From Colletotrichum lupini (taxonomy: Eukaryota > Ascomycota > Sordariomycetes > Glomerellales > Glomerellaceae): DNA of 64,000 nucleotides. A program made the translations under genes and the position numbers. The notes under the pieces were generated by a model, which was not told where the DNA came from, made no database searches, and saw only the letters and a program-made list of their open reading frames with translations. Below, in pieces: positions 45,608 through 56,381 of the stretch. Every line of letters starts with the position of its first letter. Position 1 is the first letter of the stretch. Location: the NCBI RefSeq assembly GCF_023278565.1, contig NC_064672.1:3968001-4032000 (forward strand), read 5' to 3'.

Positions 45608-47332
45608 TTATTCCTTGCGCGCGAACCTCGACAACACCGGGCCGAGATCAGCCTCCGCCTCTTGGTTCTTGCTCTCCCTCTCCTTCTTGCGCTTCTCCCA
45701 GATCTCATCAACCTTCATCCTCTTCTCGTCAATGATGTTCTTCTTCCTCTGCTTGCGCAGGTACTTCTTCAATGCGCCGTTCTTGCCCCTGGCGCGGTTC
45801 TTGATCTCCTCCTCGACGGACAGCGGCTTCGCGTCCAGGTCCTTCTCGGCCTTGCGCTGCGCAGCCGAGCGCAGGTCAATGTTGCCGATGAAGTTGGGGT
45901 CCAGGGCAATCATCTCGGGCTTGAGCTTGTTCAGCAGGCCCTTGACCTCGGCCTCCTGTCTCTGCTTCTTAGTCTCGAAGGGGTTGACCTCGAGGGCGTC
46001 AAAGTTGGCCTCGCCGGCGCCGGGGATGAGGTGCGAGGAGAAGCCCTCGTCGTGGCCCGTGCCGAGGACGTCCTCGAAGGGGCACCACCGCACGCGCTCG
46101 ACGCGTCTGCCTTCGCCTCCGAGAGCCATGTACGGGCTCTGGATCTTCTCCTGGACGGGTATGTTCTTGTTGAACAGGTCCTTCCAGACGCTGGTCTGTG
46201 TGCCCCAACCGACGGCCGTCAGACCCGAGTCGGAGATGGCTACTGAGGATGCGGGTGTTCTTGTAAAGTACTGGTTCACTTCTCTGAACATCCTGATGTC
46301 CCAGACGGCCATCTTGCAGTCTTGACCGGTGGAGACCATGTATCGACCCTCGCGGTCGACGGCTAGTGATCTTACCGGCCCTCTGTGCGCCAGGAGCTTG
46401 ACGAGAGGGTCGGTCTGGTTGGGTGACCAGAGAGTGACTGTGCCGTTCTGGTGTCCTACGTGGAATACGGCGTTCCAGGGGTTTTGGGTCATGGCTGTTG
46501 GGGGGCCGAGCTTGGTGGGGATCTCGGAGACGATGTCGCCTGTCGAAACATCCTGGTATTTGAGGAAACCTGTTGATGCCTATGACCATTGTCAGCGAAG
46601 CTCAGAAGAGCTTGCATTCGTGATTTCAAAACTTACCACTGTGCCCAGGAGGAAATGGTAGGGGAGGAACTCCATGTGTGTGACCTCCATGTGTTTCCTC
46701 AAGCAGTGGATCTCAACACCGTTGTGGTCGTAGATGTAGACATACTTCTTCTGCGCAACAGCGAAGAACTGGTTATTGTGCAGCCACCGCACATCTCGAA
46801 TAGTTTCGTTGAGTTGAATCTCACATCCCAGCTTGCCCTCCCTCCAGTCAAACGTCGCAAGGTGACCTTTCCGTCCCGCAAGCAGCAATTCCCTGCCATT
46901 GCGGGTGTATTCGCCGACGTACGGTCCCAGCTCCTCCAGCTTCAGCTCGAACCGCTTCTGCGCCGTCGTGACGGAGACGCCCTCGGTGATCTCATCCTGG
47001 CGGACCTTGTACGTCCTCTCGAGCTCCGTCTCGGGCTCGAGGAAGCCGCTGCTGTTCTCGAGTAGGATCTCGGCGTCCTTGGCCTTGATGGTGGCGTCGC
47101 GGTACTTGTTCTCGAGCTTGGACAGGTTGGTGCGCAGCTTCTTGTCCTTGATCGATTTCATGTTGACGCTCTTGCCGCGGCCGTACGACTTGTTCGCCTC
47201 CTTGAGCCTCCGGATCTTCTCCCGCTCCTCGCGCGGGACGAGGTCGGTGCGGCGCTTCACCTGCACGGCGCCATTGGAGTGCGGGTTGTCCCTCCGCGAT
47301 ATCGTCTGCGTCTCGGGTGTGTCGATATCCAT
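45608..47332 (-). CDS. UTP7: SSU processome WD-repeat protein Utp7 (BING4 family)
   Basis: Two exons: 46637-47332 and 45608-46579 (57-nt intron), 555 aa, the normal length. The start at 47332 gives MDIDTPETQTISRRDNPHSN; a frame open further upstream has no family sequence. The N-terminal basic region includes REEREKIRRLKEANKSYGRG and SVNMKSIKDKKLRTNLSKLE. WD repeats follow (ATFDWREGKLGCEIQLNETI; VHSLAVD-like SLAVDREGRYMVSTGQDCKM; AVWDIRMF). The BING4CT region has RWCPFEDVLGTGHDEGFSSH and LIPGAGEANFDALEVNPFET, diagnostic for the family, then Lys/Arg-rich helices. Utp7 acts in the nucleolus in 18S rRNA maturation. Its promoter is shared with TSR1, which acts later on the same ribosomal subunit. 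Confidence 0.95.
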
Positions 47333-47782
47333 GGTGGGCAAACGGGTTACGAGGTTCGTTTTCGTGGCTGGCAGGTCTGGAGTGCTCGTGGAGTGCCGTC
47401 GCGAAGGGTCCCTGCAAGGAAAAAAAAGTTCACTGAGATGCTCAATAGCAGCGACTCGGCCCAAAATTTCTTCGGCTCTTCTGTTATCGGGATCCTGGTT
47501 CGAGCGTATCTTATCACCCCAGCCAGAGCCCCGCAGAAACTTTCGGCAAGCCAATGGACGTCTCCAGATAACGCACGCACGAATTCAAAAAAATAGTCGG
47601 TCAGAGTACCCCTCCATCCGCATCACAGGCGCAAATCCGTCCAAAAAGTCCAAAAATTGCGCCGTACTCGACCAAGTCTCGATTTCGACTGTGAAAAGTA
47701 GAAAAAGAAGCCTCTTTCCAACCTGGCTTCGCTACCCTTTCGTTTCAAGGCTGGGGGAGACGGGAAACCGCCCGCCGCGACC
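47333..47782. promoter_or_regulatory. Shared divergent promoter of UTP7 and TSR1
   Basis: 450 bp separate the two start codons. A-rich motifs of the AAAATTT type occur (for example around 47463 and 47653), reminiscent of the RRPE element known from yeast ribosome-biogenesis promoters, but not a full match. Co-regulation is inferred from position and shared function. Confidence 0.5.
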
Positions 47783-50286
47783 ATGAGTCACTCTCACCGA
47801 CCGACGACCAAAGTCGCCCACAAGCCCTTCAAGTCCAAGCATGCCTCCAAGGGTGCGCTGAGGGACGCCGCCAAAGGTTCGCCTCCAGATTCTCCCTCAC
47901 CCAGAATCCGAGGGCACATTTTCTAGTGGAATTTTCAAACTAATATTTGATTTGAATAGGCAGACTCCCGGGTGACGAAAAGGGGCAGCGAAAGACACCC
48001 CACCAGCAAGTTCTGTCCAAATTCGACCGACGAAACCAGGCCAAGCAGCGCCAGATCGCCAAGCGAAAGGAGAGATTGGAGGAAGCCAGCTTGTTTGTCG
48101 GGCGGGATGGGGCACCGCGAATTGTTGCGGTCGTTCCCCTATGCCAGGATGGTGACGCCGCGGTCGCCATCAAGCAGTTGAACGAGAGCGTCGACATCGA
48201 GGCCGAAGTGGGGGAGACGCCGTTCAGAGTCTCCGTCGACAGATTCAAGCAGAAGGTCCAGTACATCCCTCTTAAGCGGGACCTGAATGCAGTTTTGGAC
48301 GCCACCCGGGTCGCCGACTTTGTGGTGGTCATGCTCTCCGCCGACGTTGAGGTCGATGAGCTTGGAGAGCTGATGCTGAGGAGTCTGGAGAGCCAGGGTC
48401 TGTCAACCCTCTTCACCGTTGTCTATGGTGTGGACAAGATCGACCAAGCCAAGCATAAGCAGTCCACCCTCGGGTCCCTGAGGTCATACATCACCCACTT
48501 CCACCCTGAGCAGGAGAAGCTTTACCAGCTGGAGAACAGACAAGAGTGCGCCAACCTCATGAGGTCGCTCTGCAACACCACACCAAAGGGTGTCAGGTGG
48601 CGCGAGGACAGGAGTTGGATGTTGGCCGAGGACATCAAGTTCGCCAGCTCAGGACTTGACTCAACAGTCATCACTGGTGTCGTCAGGGGACGTGGCTTGA
48701 AGGCCAACCGCTTGGTTCAGCTGGGCGACTTTGGCACGTTCCAGATTGAGAAGATTACGAGTGCGCCGTTGCCCAAGAAGCTGAAGAGAGGCGAAATGGC
48801 CGTGGAGGAGACCGAGACCGAGGAGACTCTTGATACCCCTGATGAAGACCAGGATGATCTGGCAGAGCTGGCACCTGATGCGCCGATGGAAGACGACGAG
48901 ATGGAAACGACTGAGCCGCCAGAGATCCAGAAGGGTGTGCTTCTCGACGACCACCACTACTTCAACGACGACTACTACGAGGCCGCGGAAGCCAAGACCA
49001 GAGTCCCCAAGGGAACGTCCAACTACCAAGCGGCATGGTACCTCGGCGACGACATGTCAGACTCAGGTTCCGACATGGAGGACTTTGAGATGCAGGACGG
49101 CGACTCTGAGGAGGATGAGGCCCGCCCCGAGGATGGTCTCGAGGGTGCCGCGCCCAGAGAGCCCACCGAGGGCGCACCTACAACATACGCACAGTCCGAG
49201 AAGTTCATCGAGCCGGATGAAGAGGAGGACGCGGCCGGTCTCGCCGCCTACCGCGCGCGCAAGACGGACGAGGTCGAGGACGACAAGGAATTCCCCGACG
49301 AGATCGAGCTGCACCCGGGCGTCCTCGCGCGCGAGCGTCTGCAACGGTACAGAGGTCTCAAGAGCCTCAGGACGAGCGAGTGGCTCGAGAGCGAAGACCG
49401 GGCCTACGAGCCCGAGGAGTGGCGCAAGCTCCTCCATATCCCAGACTACCAGGCGTCCCGGTCGCGGTCCACCCGCGAGGCCCTCGTCGGCGGCGTCGCC
49501 CCCGGCACCCGCGTCCACGTCTACCTCAAGGGCGTCCCGGCGTCCTTTGAGAAGTCGCACCAGCCCGGCCGGCCGGTGACGCTCTTCTCCCTCCTGCGCC
49601 ACGAGCAGAAGAAGACGGCCGTCAACTATCTGTTCAACCTGAGCGCCGACCACGACAAGTCCATCAAGGCCAAGGAGGAGCTCATCGTGCAGTGCGGCCC
49701 CCGTCGCTTCACTATCAACCCCGTCTTCTCGCAGCCGGGCAACACGCCCAACAACGTGCACAAGTTTGCCAGATACCTTCACCCGGGCCAGTCCGCCGTC
49801 GCGACCTTCATGGGTCCCGTCACCTGGGGCGCCGTCCCCGTCCTCTTCTTCAAGCGCACCGAGACCACATCCGGGGACGCCGAGGGGGATTCTGCCCTCA
49901 ACCTGACGCTCGTCGGCACCGGCACCGCCCTGCCGTCGTCTACGAACCGCGTCATCGCCAAGCGCGCCATCCTCACGGGTCACCCGTACCACATCCACAA
50001 GAAGATCGTCACCATCCGCTACATGTTCTTCAACCGCGAGGACGTCGAGTGGTTCAAGGCCCTGCCGCTGTGGACCAAGCGCGGCCGCACCGGCTTCATG
50101 AAGGAGCCCCTCGGTACCCACGGATACTTCAAGGCGACATTCGACGCTCGCATCAACCCTCAGGACTCTGTTGGTGTCAGTCTGTATAAGCGCGTGTTCC
50201 CGCGCAACGCAGTCCCCTTCGAGGGGCCTCTCCTCGAGGCGGGCGTCCCGGAGCTGGTTGAGGAGGGTGATGTGATGATGGAGTAA
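47783..50286 (+). CDS. TSR1: 40S ribosomal subunit assembly factor Tsr1
   Basis: Two exons: 47783-47876 and 47960-50286 (83-nt intron), 806 aa. Exon 1 begins MSHSHRPTTKVAHKPFKSKH with the basic ASKGALRDAAKGR nuclear segment. Then come RRNQAKQRQIAKRKERLEEA, the GTPase-like domain without a P-loop (RIVAVVPLCQDGDAAVAIKQ; VADFVVVMLSADVEVDELGE), the AARP2CN-type region, an acidic insertion at about 250-400, and the C-terminal DUF663 part (QVCG-like TFMGPVTWGAVPVLFFK; FNREDVEWFKALPLWTKRGR; GYFKATFDARINPQDSVGVS). Tsr1 is a catalytically dead relative of Bms1 and keeps pre-40S particles from premature translation. Large antisense ORFs overlap it but are codon-bias shadows. Confidence 0.97.
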
Positions 50287-50545
50287 AAAAAAAGACATGG
50301 GCCATGGGAAAAAAACATAAAAGTCAGACATGATGAGATGGAAATGCCAAAAAAGGGGTGCGCCCCAGGAAAAGAATGCATAGATATTAGCAGTAACGTC
50401 GGCTATAGATACAGGTCTGATGCCATCCTCCGGAGTTTTTTTTGACAAGAGAGATTCGTTCAACTTTTTTTTTGCATCAACCCTCACTTCTTACATTCGT
50501 CCAACGTGCCACCCCACCTATGACCTACCATTGTCCACCTAGTAC

Positions 50546-50892
50546 TCAAGCCTTGAGGCTGTCAAGGCCCTCCGTAGGCCGCGGTCCACCCGCAGCCCTA
50601 CGGTTCTCCTCGGCACCACTCGCCTTCCACGCGCTGAGCATGAGGTTGACAATGTGATCAACGGCGACATTCTTCTTCACCTGCGCAAACACAGTCGGCC
50701 CGCCCTCGCGCATCTTGCGCGCATCCCTCTCCATGACGCCCAGATCGGCGCCCACAATCTCGGCCAGGTCCGTCTTGTTCACGACCAGCAAATCGCTCTG
50801 CGTGATGCCCGGGCCGCCCTTGCGCGGGATCTTGTCGCCGCCCGAGACGTCAATGACGTAGATGATATAATCGGCCAGTTCGCGCGAGTAGT

Positions 50893-50925
<33 letters not shown>

Positions 50926-51563
50926 GGAGCAGGTCTGCGTCGAACTCGCGGTGGAGGTCCTCGAGGGCGGCGAGGTTGGCCGAGATGTCCTCGCGCACGG
51001 CCGCGTGCGGGCAACCGCCCGTCTCGATGGCGCGGATGCGCGGGGCGGGCAGGGCCTTGTGGCGGGTGAGGAATTCGGCGTCCTCGCGGGTGAAGATGTC
51101 GTTCGTGACGGCGGCGATGGAGTACTTTTCGCGGAGGGCAAGGCAGAGGGCGAGCATCAGGGCCGTCTTGCCGGAGCCGACTGGTCTGGGGGTTTGGGTA
51201 TCTGTGTTAGCCTTTTTTGTTCGTATTCCGTTGCCATTGGGAATCAATCATGTCCAATTTGATACTGGGCACGCATGCCCAGGGCGCTTCTCGCAAGCCA
51301 TTTGAAGCCACCCGAATAGGAGAGGATGAGTGTTTTTTGGACCGATCCAGACCTGGAATAGTAAATTAAACTCACCCTCCAATACCAATTGTGAAAGCAC
51401 GATCGCTCCAGTTTCTGCCCTCGACAATGGGCATCTCACGGCCGAGGTAGCTTCCAGGACCGTCAAGAATCTCGTGGGAGTGGCCGTGCTCCTGGGCGTT
51501 GAAGCCGCCCTCGTGGGAGTGCGCGTGGCCATGAGGGCCGTCGTGTGAGTGCTCGTGAGACAT
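50546..51563 (-). CDS. Urease accessory GTPase UreG
   Basis: Two exons: 51376-51563 and 50546-51185 (190-nt intron, long for this window), 275 aa. The N-terminus is His-rich ([20 protein letters not shown]), the usual nickel-binding leader of eukaryotic UreG. The P-loop [14 protein letters not shown] is split by the intron and restored by the junction. Switch and metal motifs follow: [15 protein letters not shown], then [20 protein letters not shown] with the nickel-binding [23 protein letters not shown], and [16 protein letters not shown]. The protein uses GTP hydrolysis to insert nickel into urease together with UreD and UreF. No other urease gene is in the window. The GTPase core is complete. 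Confidence 0.95.
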
Positions 51564-52145
51564 GATTGTGTGAGAAAGGTATGAGTCGTGCTTAGATGAG
51601 AATTCTCCAAAACCGACTTCACGGTTGTACGAGGAAGGGAGGTTTGTGAAGCTGTGGCTTATATGGAGGAAGCTGTTGAAGAATGGCGGGGTTACGTCTG
51701 AGCACTGTCAAGGGATCGCGGGGTCCTGGACTTATCGCCAGCGATAAGATCTCAGCGCGTTGCGCCCGGGCGTAGGAGAGCTGATCCCCCCACGGCCGCC
51801 GCCGGCGCACTGAGTGCGGGGACACACCGCTCCGCCGGGTCCGCGAAAAGAGAGACTCCAGTAACGAGACGCAGCACTCGAATAGTACTGACAGATCGAT
51901 CATCTCTGTCTCTGCAGCTGTTGGTTGTCGCCGTATCGAATGTCAAAAGTCCCACATGGGGTGAGCAGAGATTAAGTACCTCTACTTGTGAAGCATCTTG
52001 TATTCGTGCTGCCGCCCGTCGCACCTACTAGGGGCTGTAAATATGCTGAGGCGTGAACCATGCACCAATCCCTTCCAACGCCTAAGATATGCATCGCGAA
52101 CCATAAATAAACCATCTTATGCTCTCCAGTTTAAGCTCCCTTCAC
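51564..52145. other. Intergenic region between UreG start and YPI1 stop
   Basis: 582 bp. The part next to 51563 should be the UreG promoter; the part next to 52146 should be the YPI1 3' untranslated region. No ORF with family features. Confidence 0.55.
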
Positions 52146-52735
52146 TCAAGCTTTGGCCGGCGAACCGCCGCTCCCCTCATCCTTGGGCTTAGGCGGCTTC
52201 GGCACCCTCTCATACGCATTCGGGCTAGGCCGCCTCTTCTCGCTCCCCTCACGACCAGCCTTCCTCCCATGCCCGTGGTCGCCGCAGTCGTGGTCATGGT
52301 CTCCCCGCTTACCGCTCTTCTTTCCTTTACCCTTACCCTTGTGGTCTCCTGAGGGTACCCTCCTACGCCCGCCGTTGGTGTCCGCCTCCGAAGCGGAAGA
52401 GTCGTCAGAGGAGTCCGAGGAGGACTCGTCGCTGGATTCGTCTACGCCTTTGGGGCGGTGGTAGATGCAGCAGACTGTCGAAGGTGCGTTAGTAAGTCAT
52501 GCATGTGACGGTAGGAGGGGGGGAGAGGGAACGTCAGCTCACCTTTTGAGCTCTTGCGTCCCAGGCCCTCGTTATCCACCACGTCTTCCGCCCATCGCAC
52601 CGACTGCCTAGATGGAGCGTGGGCACCTCTCAGCCGTAGAATTGCCTGCGTGCCCGTCCTGCTCTGCGTTTCTGTCTGGGTCTGAGAGGGGCCTGGTGCC
52701 GAGCGCTGCGGCAAACGGTCTTGTAAGCCCGCCAT
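52146..52735 (-). CDS. YPI1: Type 1 protein phosphatase inhibitor Ypi1
   Basis: Two exons: 52543-52735 and 52146-52474 (68-nt intron), 173 aa. The key block is split by the intron: exon 1 ends RQSVRWAEDVVDNEGLGRKS and the junction gives KSSKVCCIYHRPKGVDESSD, the signature of the Ypi1/PPP1R11 family. The VRW element is the RVxF-type docking site for the phosphatase. The rest is acidic Ser/Asp-rich, then Lys/His/Gly-rich (KRGDHDHDCGDHGHGRK). Such proteins are mostly disordered and regulate Glc7/PP1 in the nucleus. The start at 52735 (MAGLQDRLPQRSAPGPSQ) is chosen because upstream in-frame codons lack family features. Confidence 0.92.
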
Positions 52736-53808
52736 TGTAGTGAGAAATTTGGTACAAGGAAGTTTTGTGAACGTCGAAGGGTGGGGAGGTTTGTGTGGTC
52801 GTGTGATGCCGATGCAGTCACTTCTCTTCGCGGGGGCGCTTCTCACACCGATGAACCCCCAATATTATAAAGCTTGCTGGGACTTCTCGAATAGTGAACT
52901 TGATGCAGTCGCAAATATATAGCTGTTGTACGTGTTGAGGCTTCTGTCGCGTGCAAATTCGTCACCCGGCGGGAAGATCGAGGATATTCAGGGGTTCGTG
53001 TATCCGTAGGGATTTGGCTTTTTGTAAGTTTGGAGGAAGGCAAACAGGGTGGGATGCTTTCTCAATCCTTATTTTTTCCTGGAGGGGCGGGAAAGAATGC
53101 GGGCGACGGTCACAGGCCAAACATAGAACCCCCCGATTATTCAGGTACAGCCTGGGCACGACCTGGGCGATTCAGTGCTACCAACCCCACGTCATTCCCT
53201 GAAGATCCACAGCCAAACGACAGCCAAGGCCCGGAGCCACGGCCGGGCCAGCCATCCCCAGGAACGCACCGGTGCCGCGAGAAGGTTCCGGATTCGGTGT
53301 TTCAAACGGTCCCGGGTGCCGGTCATTGTCAAGGGTTCATTCACTCCGTCATTCAGATTGCATCTAGGGTTGATGACACGCCGCGCATTGTTCACGCGTA
53401 AAGTGGTTTTGGGACTGGTCTATGCCATCAGTTATACATCAAAAAACCAGCGACGCCTCTGTCCCGTCCCGCCCTATTTCCCTTAAATTCGCCTACATAG
53501 AGTTTCGAAAATAAGTAGAAGTTAGAGAAAGACTAGAGACGAGGGAGACGCCTAGAGACGAGGGAGACGCTCAGAGATAGAGGGCAGGTATAGAGACGGG
53601 GGGCATGCTTAGAGATAATAGAAAAACTAAGAACGGATATGCTAATGGAAGTAGTAGACCTGTATAGTAGAGTTGTGTGGTAAACTTATATAGTGAATGG
53701 CCCGTTTTCATTATTGTTACATGGTGTTTACATATGGGTATCGCATGCAAATATTCTACAACTGATGTACATAGTATGTGTGTTTGTGGGGAGATGTTAC
53801 AAAGCTAT
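52736..53808. other. Intergenic region with a purine-rich tandem repeat
   Basis: 1.07 kb. The left part is the YPI1 promoter. Between about 53500 and 53700 the plus strand is strongly purine-rich and contains a 19-nt tandem repeat (listed separately). No coding sequence was recognised. The last 150 bp should be the 3' untranslated region of the Gep3-like gene. Confidence 0.55.
53533..53618. repeat. 19-nt tandem repeat, two exact and about two decayed copies
   Basis: The unit CTAGAGACGAGGGAGACGC occurs exactly at 53533-53551 and 53552-53570. Diverged copies sharing the AGAGA core follow up to about 53618. It lies in a purine-rich stretch downstream of the Gep3-like gene. Possible minisatellite or remnant of a longer repeat. 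Confidence 0.8.
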
Positions 53809-56077
53809 TCAAGCAGCCGCCGCAAGAGCTCTCTTGGCAGCCTTAGCCGCTTTCTTAGCACCCTTCATGCTCTTGCGAGGGCGGCTCTTGATCACCTTCT
53901 TGGGGGACTTATTCAGAAGCCAAGCGTTCATCGGCAGACGAGTGCCAACGAACCTGCCCTCAGGCGTCCAGACCTCAACGACGGGCCAATTGAGCTCATC
54001 AAGGCTCCGGGCGGGTTTCGCGGCCTTCTCCTCCTTCTTCTTTAGCTTCTCGGCCGTCTTCATCAGCCTATCGACCTGGAGGAGACCGGCCTGGTTGATC
54101 GATGCCGCTTCCATCTTGGCGAAACCATTCTCAGGCTCAGGCTCATCCTCATCCTCAGGTTCGGGCTCAGGTTCCTCGATAAAGGACGGCGCGCAGCCGG
54201 CAAACAGATCCTTGGTCCGAACCTGCGCCACGATCTCGACCCATCCGCACCCCTCGATGAGGATGTCGGTGGCCACCACGCGCCAGGGGAGGTCCTCGAC
54301 CTTTCTGCGGCCGACGTCCTTGCGAGTGAGGGGGCCGGCGCGCTCCTTTGTTACGTCGTACTTGAGCTCAAAGGAGCCCGCGAGCTTGAGCTTCTCCGCG
54401 AGTCCGGGGGCGGCGATGTTGGGCACGCGGTCGGATTCCCTCGTCTGCTGCTGGAACTCGATGGCCTTCTCGGTGGAAGTGGCGTGTTCGGGGATAGGGG
54501 TGAAGTTGTAGGCGAGGAAGACGAGGTCCGGCGTGGTGGGTGTGATGCGAATCAGGCTCCCGAGCAGGAGAGACTGGCCGGGCTTGAGGGACTGCTGCTC
54601 GGGCTTGATTCGGTGGTGCATGATGAGATCTTTATGGTGCTCGGGTTTGACGTATCTCTCGAGATCCGATCGAGCCACTCCAGGTAGGTCAATTAACTCG
54701 CCCTTGCCGTTACCAAAGGGGATTCGGATAGGAGAAGCCGTCGTGCCTGGAAGAGAAGAGACCGTAGGCATCTCCGGATAGTCTATTTCGGGACGAGCAG
54801 GAGGCAGTAAAGCATCCACTTCGAAACGATCTGAATCGTTCTCAAAGCTTCCTCTCGTGGCATAGTGGGCGCCGTCGCTATCCTCCTCCTTTGCAAACAA
54901 GGAGATCTGCACAGGGTTCTTTGAAGGGAGAGATGCCGAGGTGCCCTTTGGAAATACCGAGTCAAACAGCTGACTCTTTCCAACATTGACCTTGCCGACC
55001 ATCCAGCCCGCGCCGCCGCGCTGATAAATCTCCTCTTTGAGCGTCTTGGTCCACCAGCCTCGCTGGGCGCTGACACACTTGACGTTGCCCAGTCTGATAA
55101 GCTGTCCAAATTTGCCTAGCGACCGGCGCAGGACCTCTCTTAGGTACGGCATGAGCGAGTCCACCTGCTCCTTCTTCGGCGCCAGCAAGTCTGACCGTGT
55201 GATGATGAAGCTCATGTCGAACTTTCGGTCCTTGAAGTACCTCCCAGCCCTGTTCCTACGGTTCTTATGCTTCAAGTTGGCGTCGAGGACCTGGTGCAGC
55301 TTCGGAATGAACGACATTGGGAAGTCGGCAGCGTCAATTACGTGGTAGATGTGGTTGTTCTTGAAGGGGGACTCCTCGATCGTCTCACGCAGGGCGTCGA
55401 CCGTCGGATGGTAGATTGGCTCTCCGGCGTGGTGGTGCACCAACTTGTGGCATCGATCGCAGAGCGGTACTCTCTTTGGTTTGGGGCCTGGTGCTGTTGC
55501 AATTTGTCAGTAACTACGGTAGACGCAGCACAACAGTAGAATACGCACTTGGAACGTCCGGACCCAGTTCCTCTCCAAAACGCAGCGTCTTCGGGTCCAG
55601 GCCAAGTTCAGCAAGCTGCTCCTCGCTCATGTTCTGCAGGACCTCATCAATGACCTTGTCTTCCTCCCGTGCCTCCACTTCCGCATCTTCCATGCTACCC
55701 TTGGGCGCGAGATACTCTTTCACGGCTTTCCTGCTCAGGTCGTAGTACCCAGCATGCCCGGCCTCCGTGGTTTGGCTCAATGCGCCGCAGCCACTACATG
55801 ACAGCGGAAGGGCTTTCCGTGGGATCTTGGTCGGTTCGTCAGCAGGAGGCAACGGGGCCGCCGCTGCCGGCTCGGGTATCGTAGTCGCCTCGACGTGCAT
55901 ACAGCGTCGCTGTCTGTAGGGAATGTTGCGATGCGCACCACCAGCCGGCGCAAAGCAAGGTCGCGCAGACGCGGTGGTGAGCGATGGGCAGAGGTAGACC
56001 GGGACTTCACCCAAGGCGGCCCGGTCTCCAATGCTCATGGCACTCCTGAGCCATCTCGACGATAATGCGCGATGCAT
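53809..56077 (-). CDS. Mitochondrial circularly permuted GTPase, YqeH/Gep3 (Mtg3) type
   Basis: Two exons: 55549-56077 and 53809-55493 (55-nt intron), 737 aa. The N-terminal 60 residues suit mitochondrial import. A zinc-finger typical of YqeH proteins is split by the intron: CSGCGALSQ near 95 and CDRCHKLVHHH near 190. The GTPase motifs are in permuted order: G4-like ITRSDLL (about 275), G5-like KCVSAQRGW, then the P-loop GKVNVGKSQLFDSV (about 343) and the G3-like DLPG. The C-terminal half has beta-strand modules, an acidic Glu/Pro-repeat insertion (EEPEPEPEDEDEPEPE) and a Lys/Ala-rich tail. Relatives (YqeH, NOA1, Gep3) assist small ribosomal subunit assembly in bacteria and mitochondria; the same role is inferred here. 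A mitoribosomal protein gene lies divergently next to it. Confidence 0.92.
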
Positions 56078-56381
56078 CGTTGCAAAGGCATCAAGAGAAT
56101 GTAGTAAGTTAGGTTCCAGCTTCAGGACTTTTGGGGGTCCTTGTAGCTTTACGACTAAACAAGCACCTAGGAAATTCTAGAAATTTTGGGGGACGATCAA
56201 CGCCCGACCTGCACCGATAAGAGTTCCAACACTCCTTATCGCCGGACAATCATTTGCCCCCGTCCCGAAAAGTCCAAGGGTCGCGGGCAATTTTCAGACT
56301 CCCGACCGCGCGACTGACATCGAGAAAGTGCTTGGTGTGAAGTGCAGTTTCGAGATACCCCCCAAGAGACTACCGCCCAAG
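56078..56381. promoter_or_regulatory. Divergent promoter between Gep3-like gene and mitoribosomal gene
   Basis: 304 bp separate the two start codons. Both products serve the mitochondrial ribosome, so shared control is plausible but inferred. No specific motif recognised. Confidence 0.45.

Noticed and set aside
45510..47786. Plus-strand ORFs of 271 and 295 codons opposite UTP7
   Set aside because: Antisense shadows of UTP7; Ser/Leu-rich translation with no motif.
49063..50487. 474-codon minus-strand ORF opposite TSR1
   Set aside because: Exact antisense of a strongly coding, GC-biased exon; sequence lacks any family features and is explained by codon bias of TSR1.
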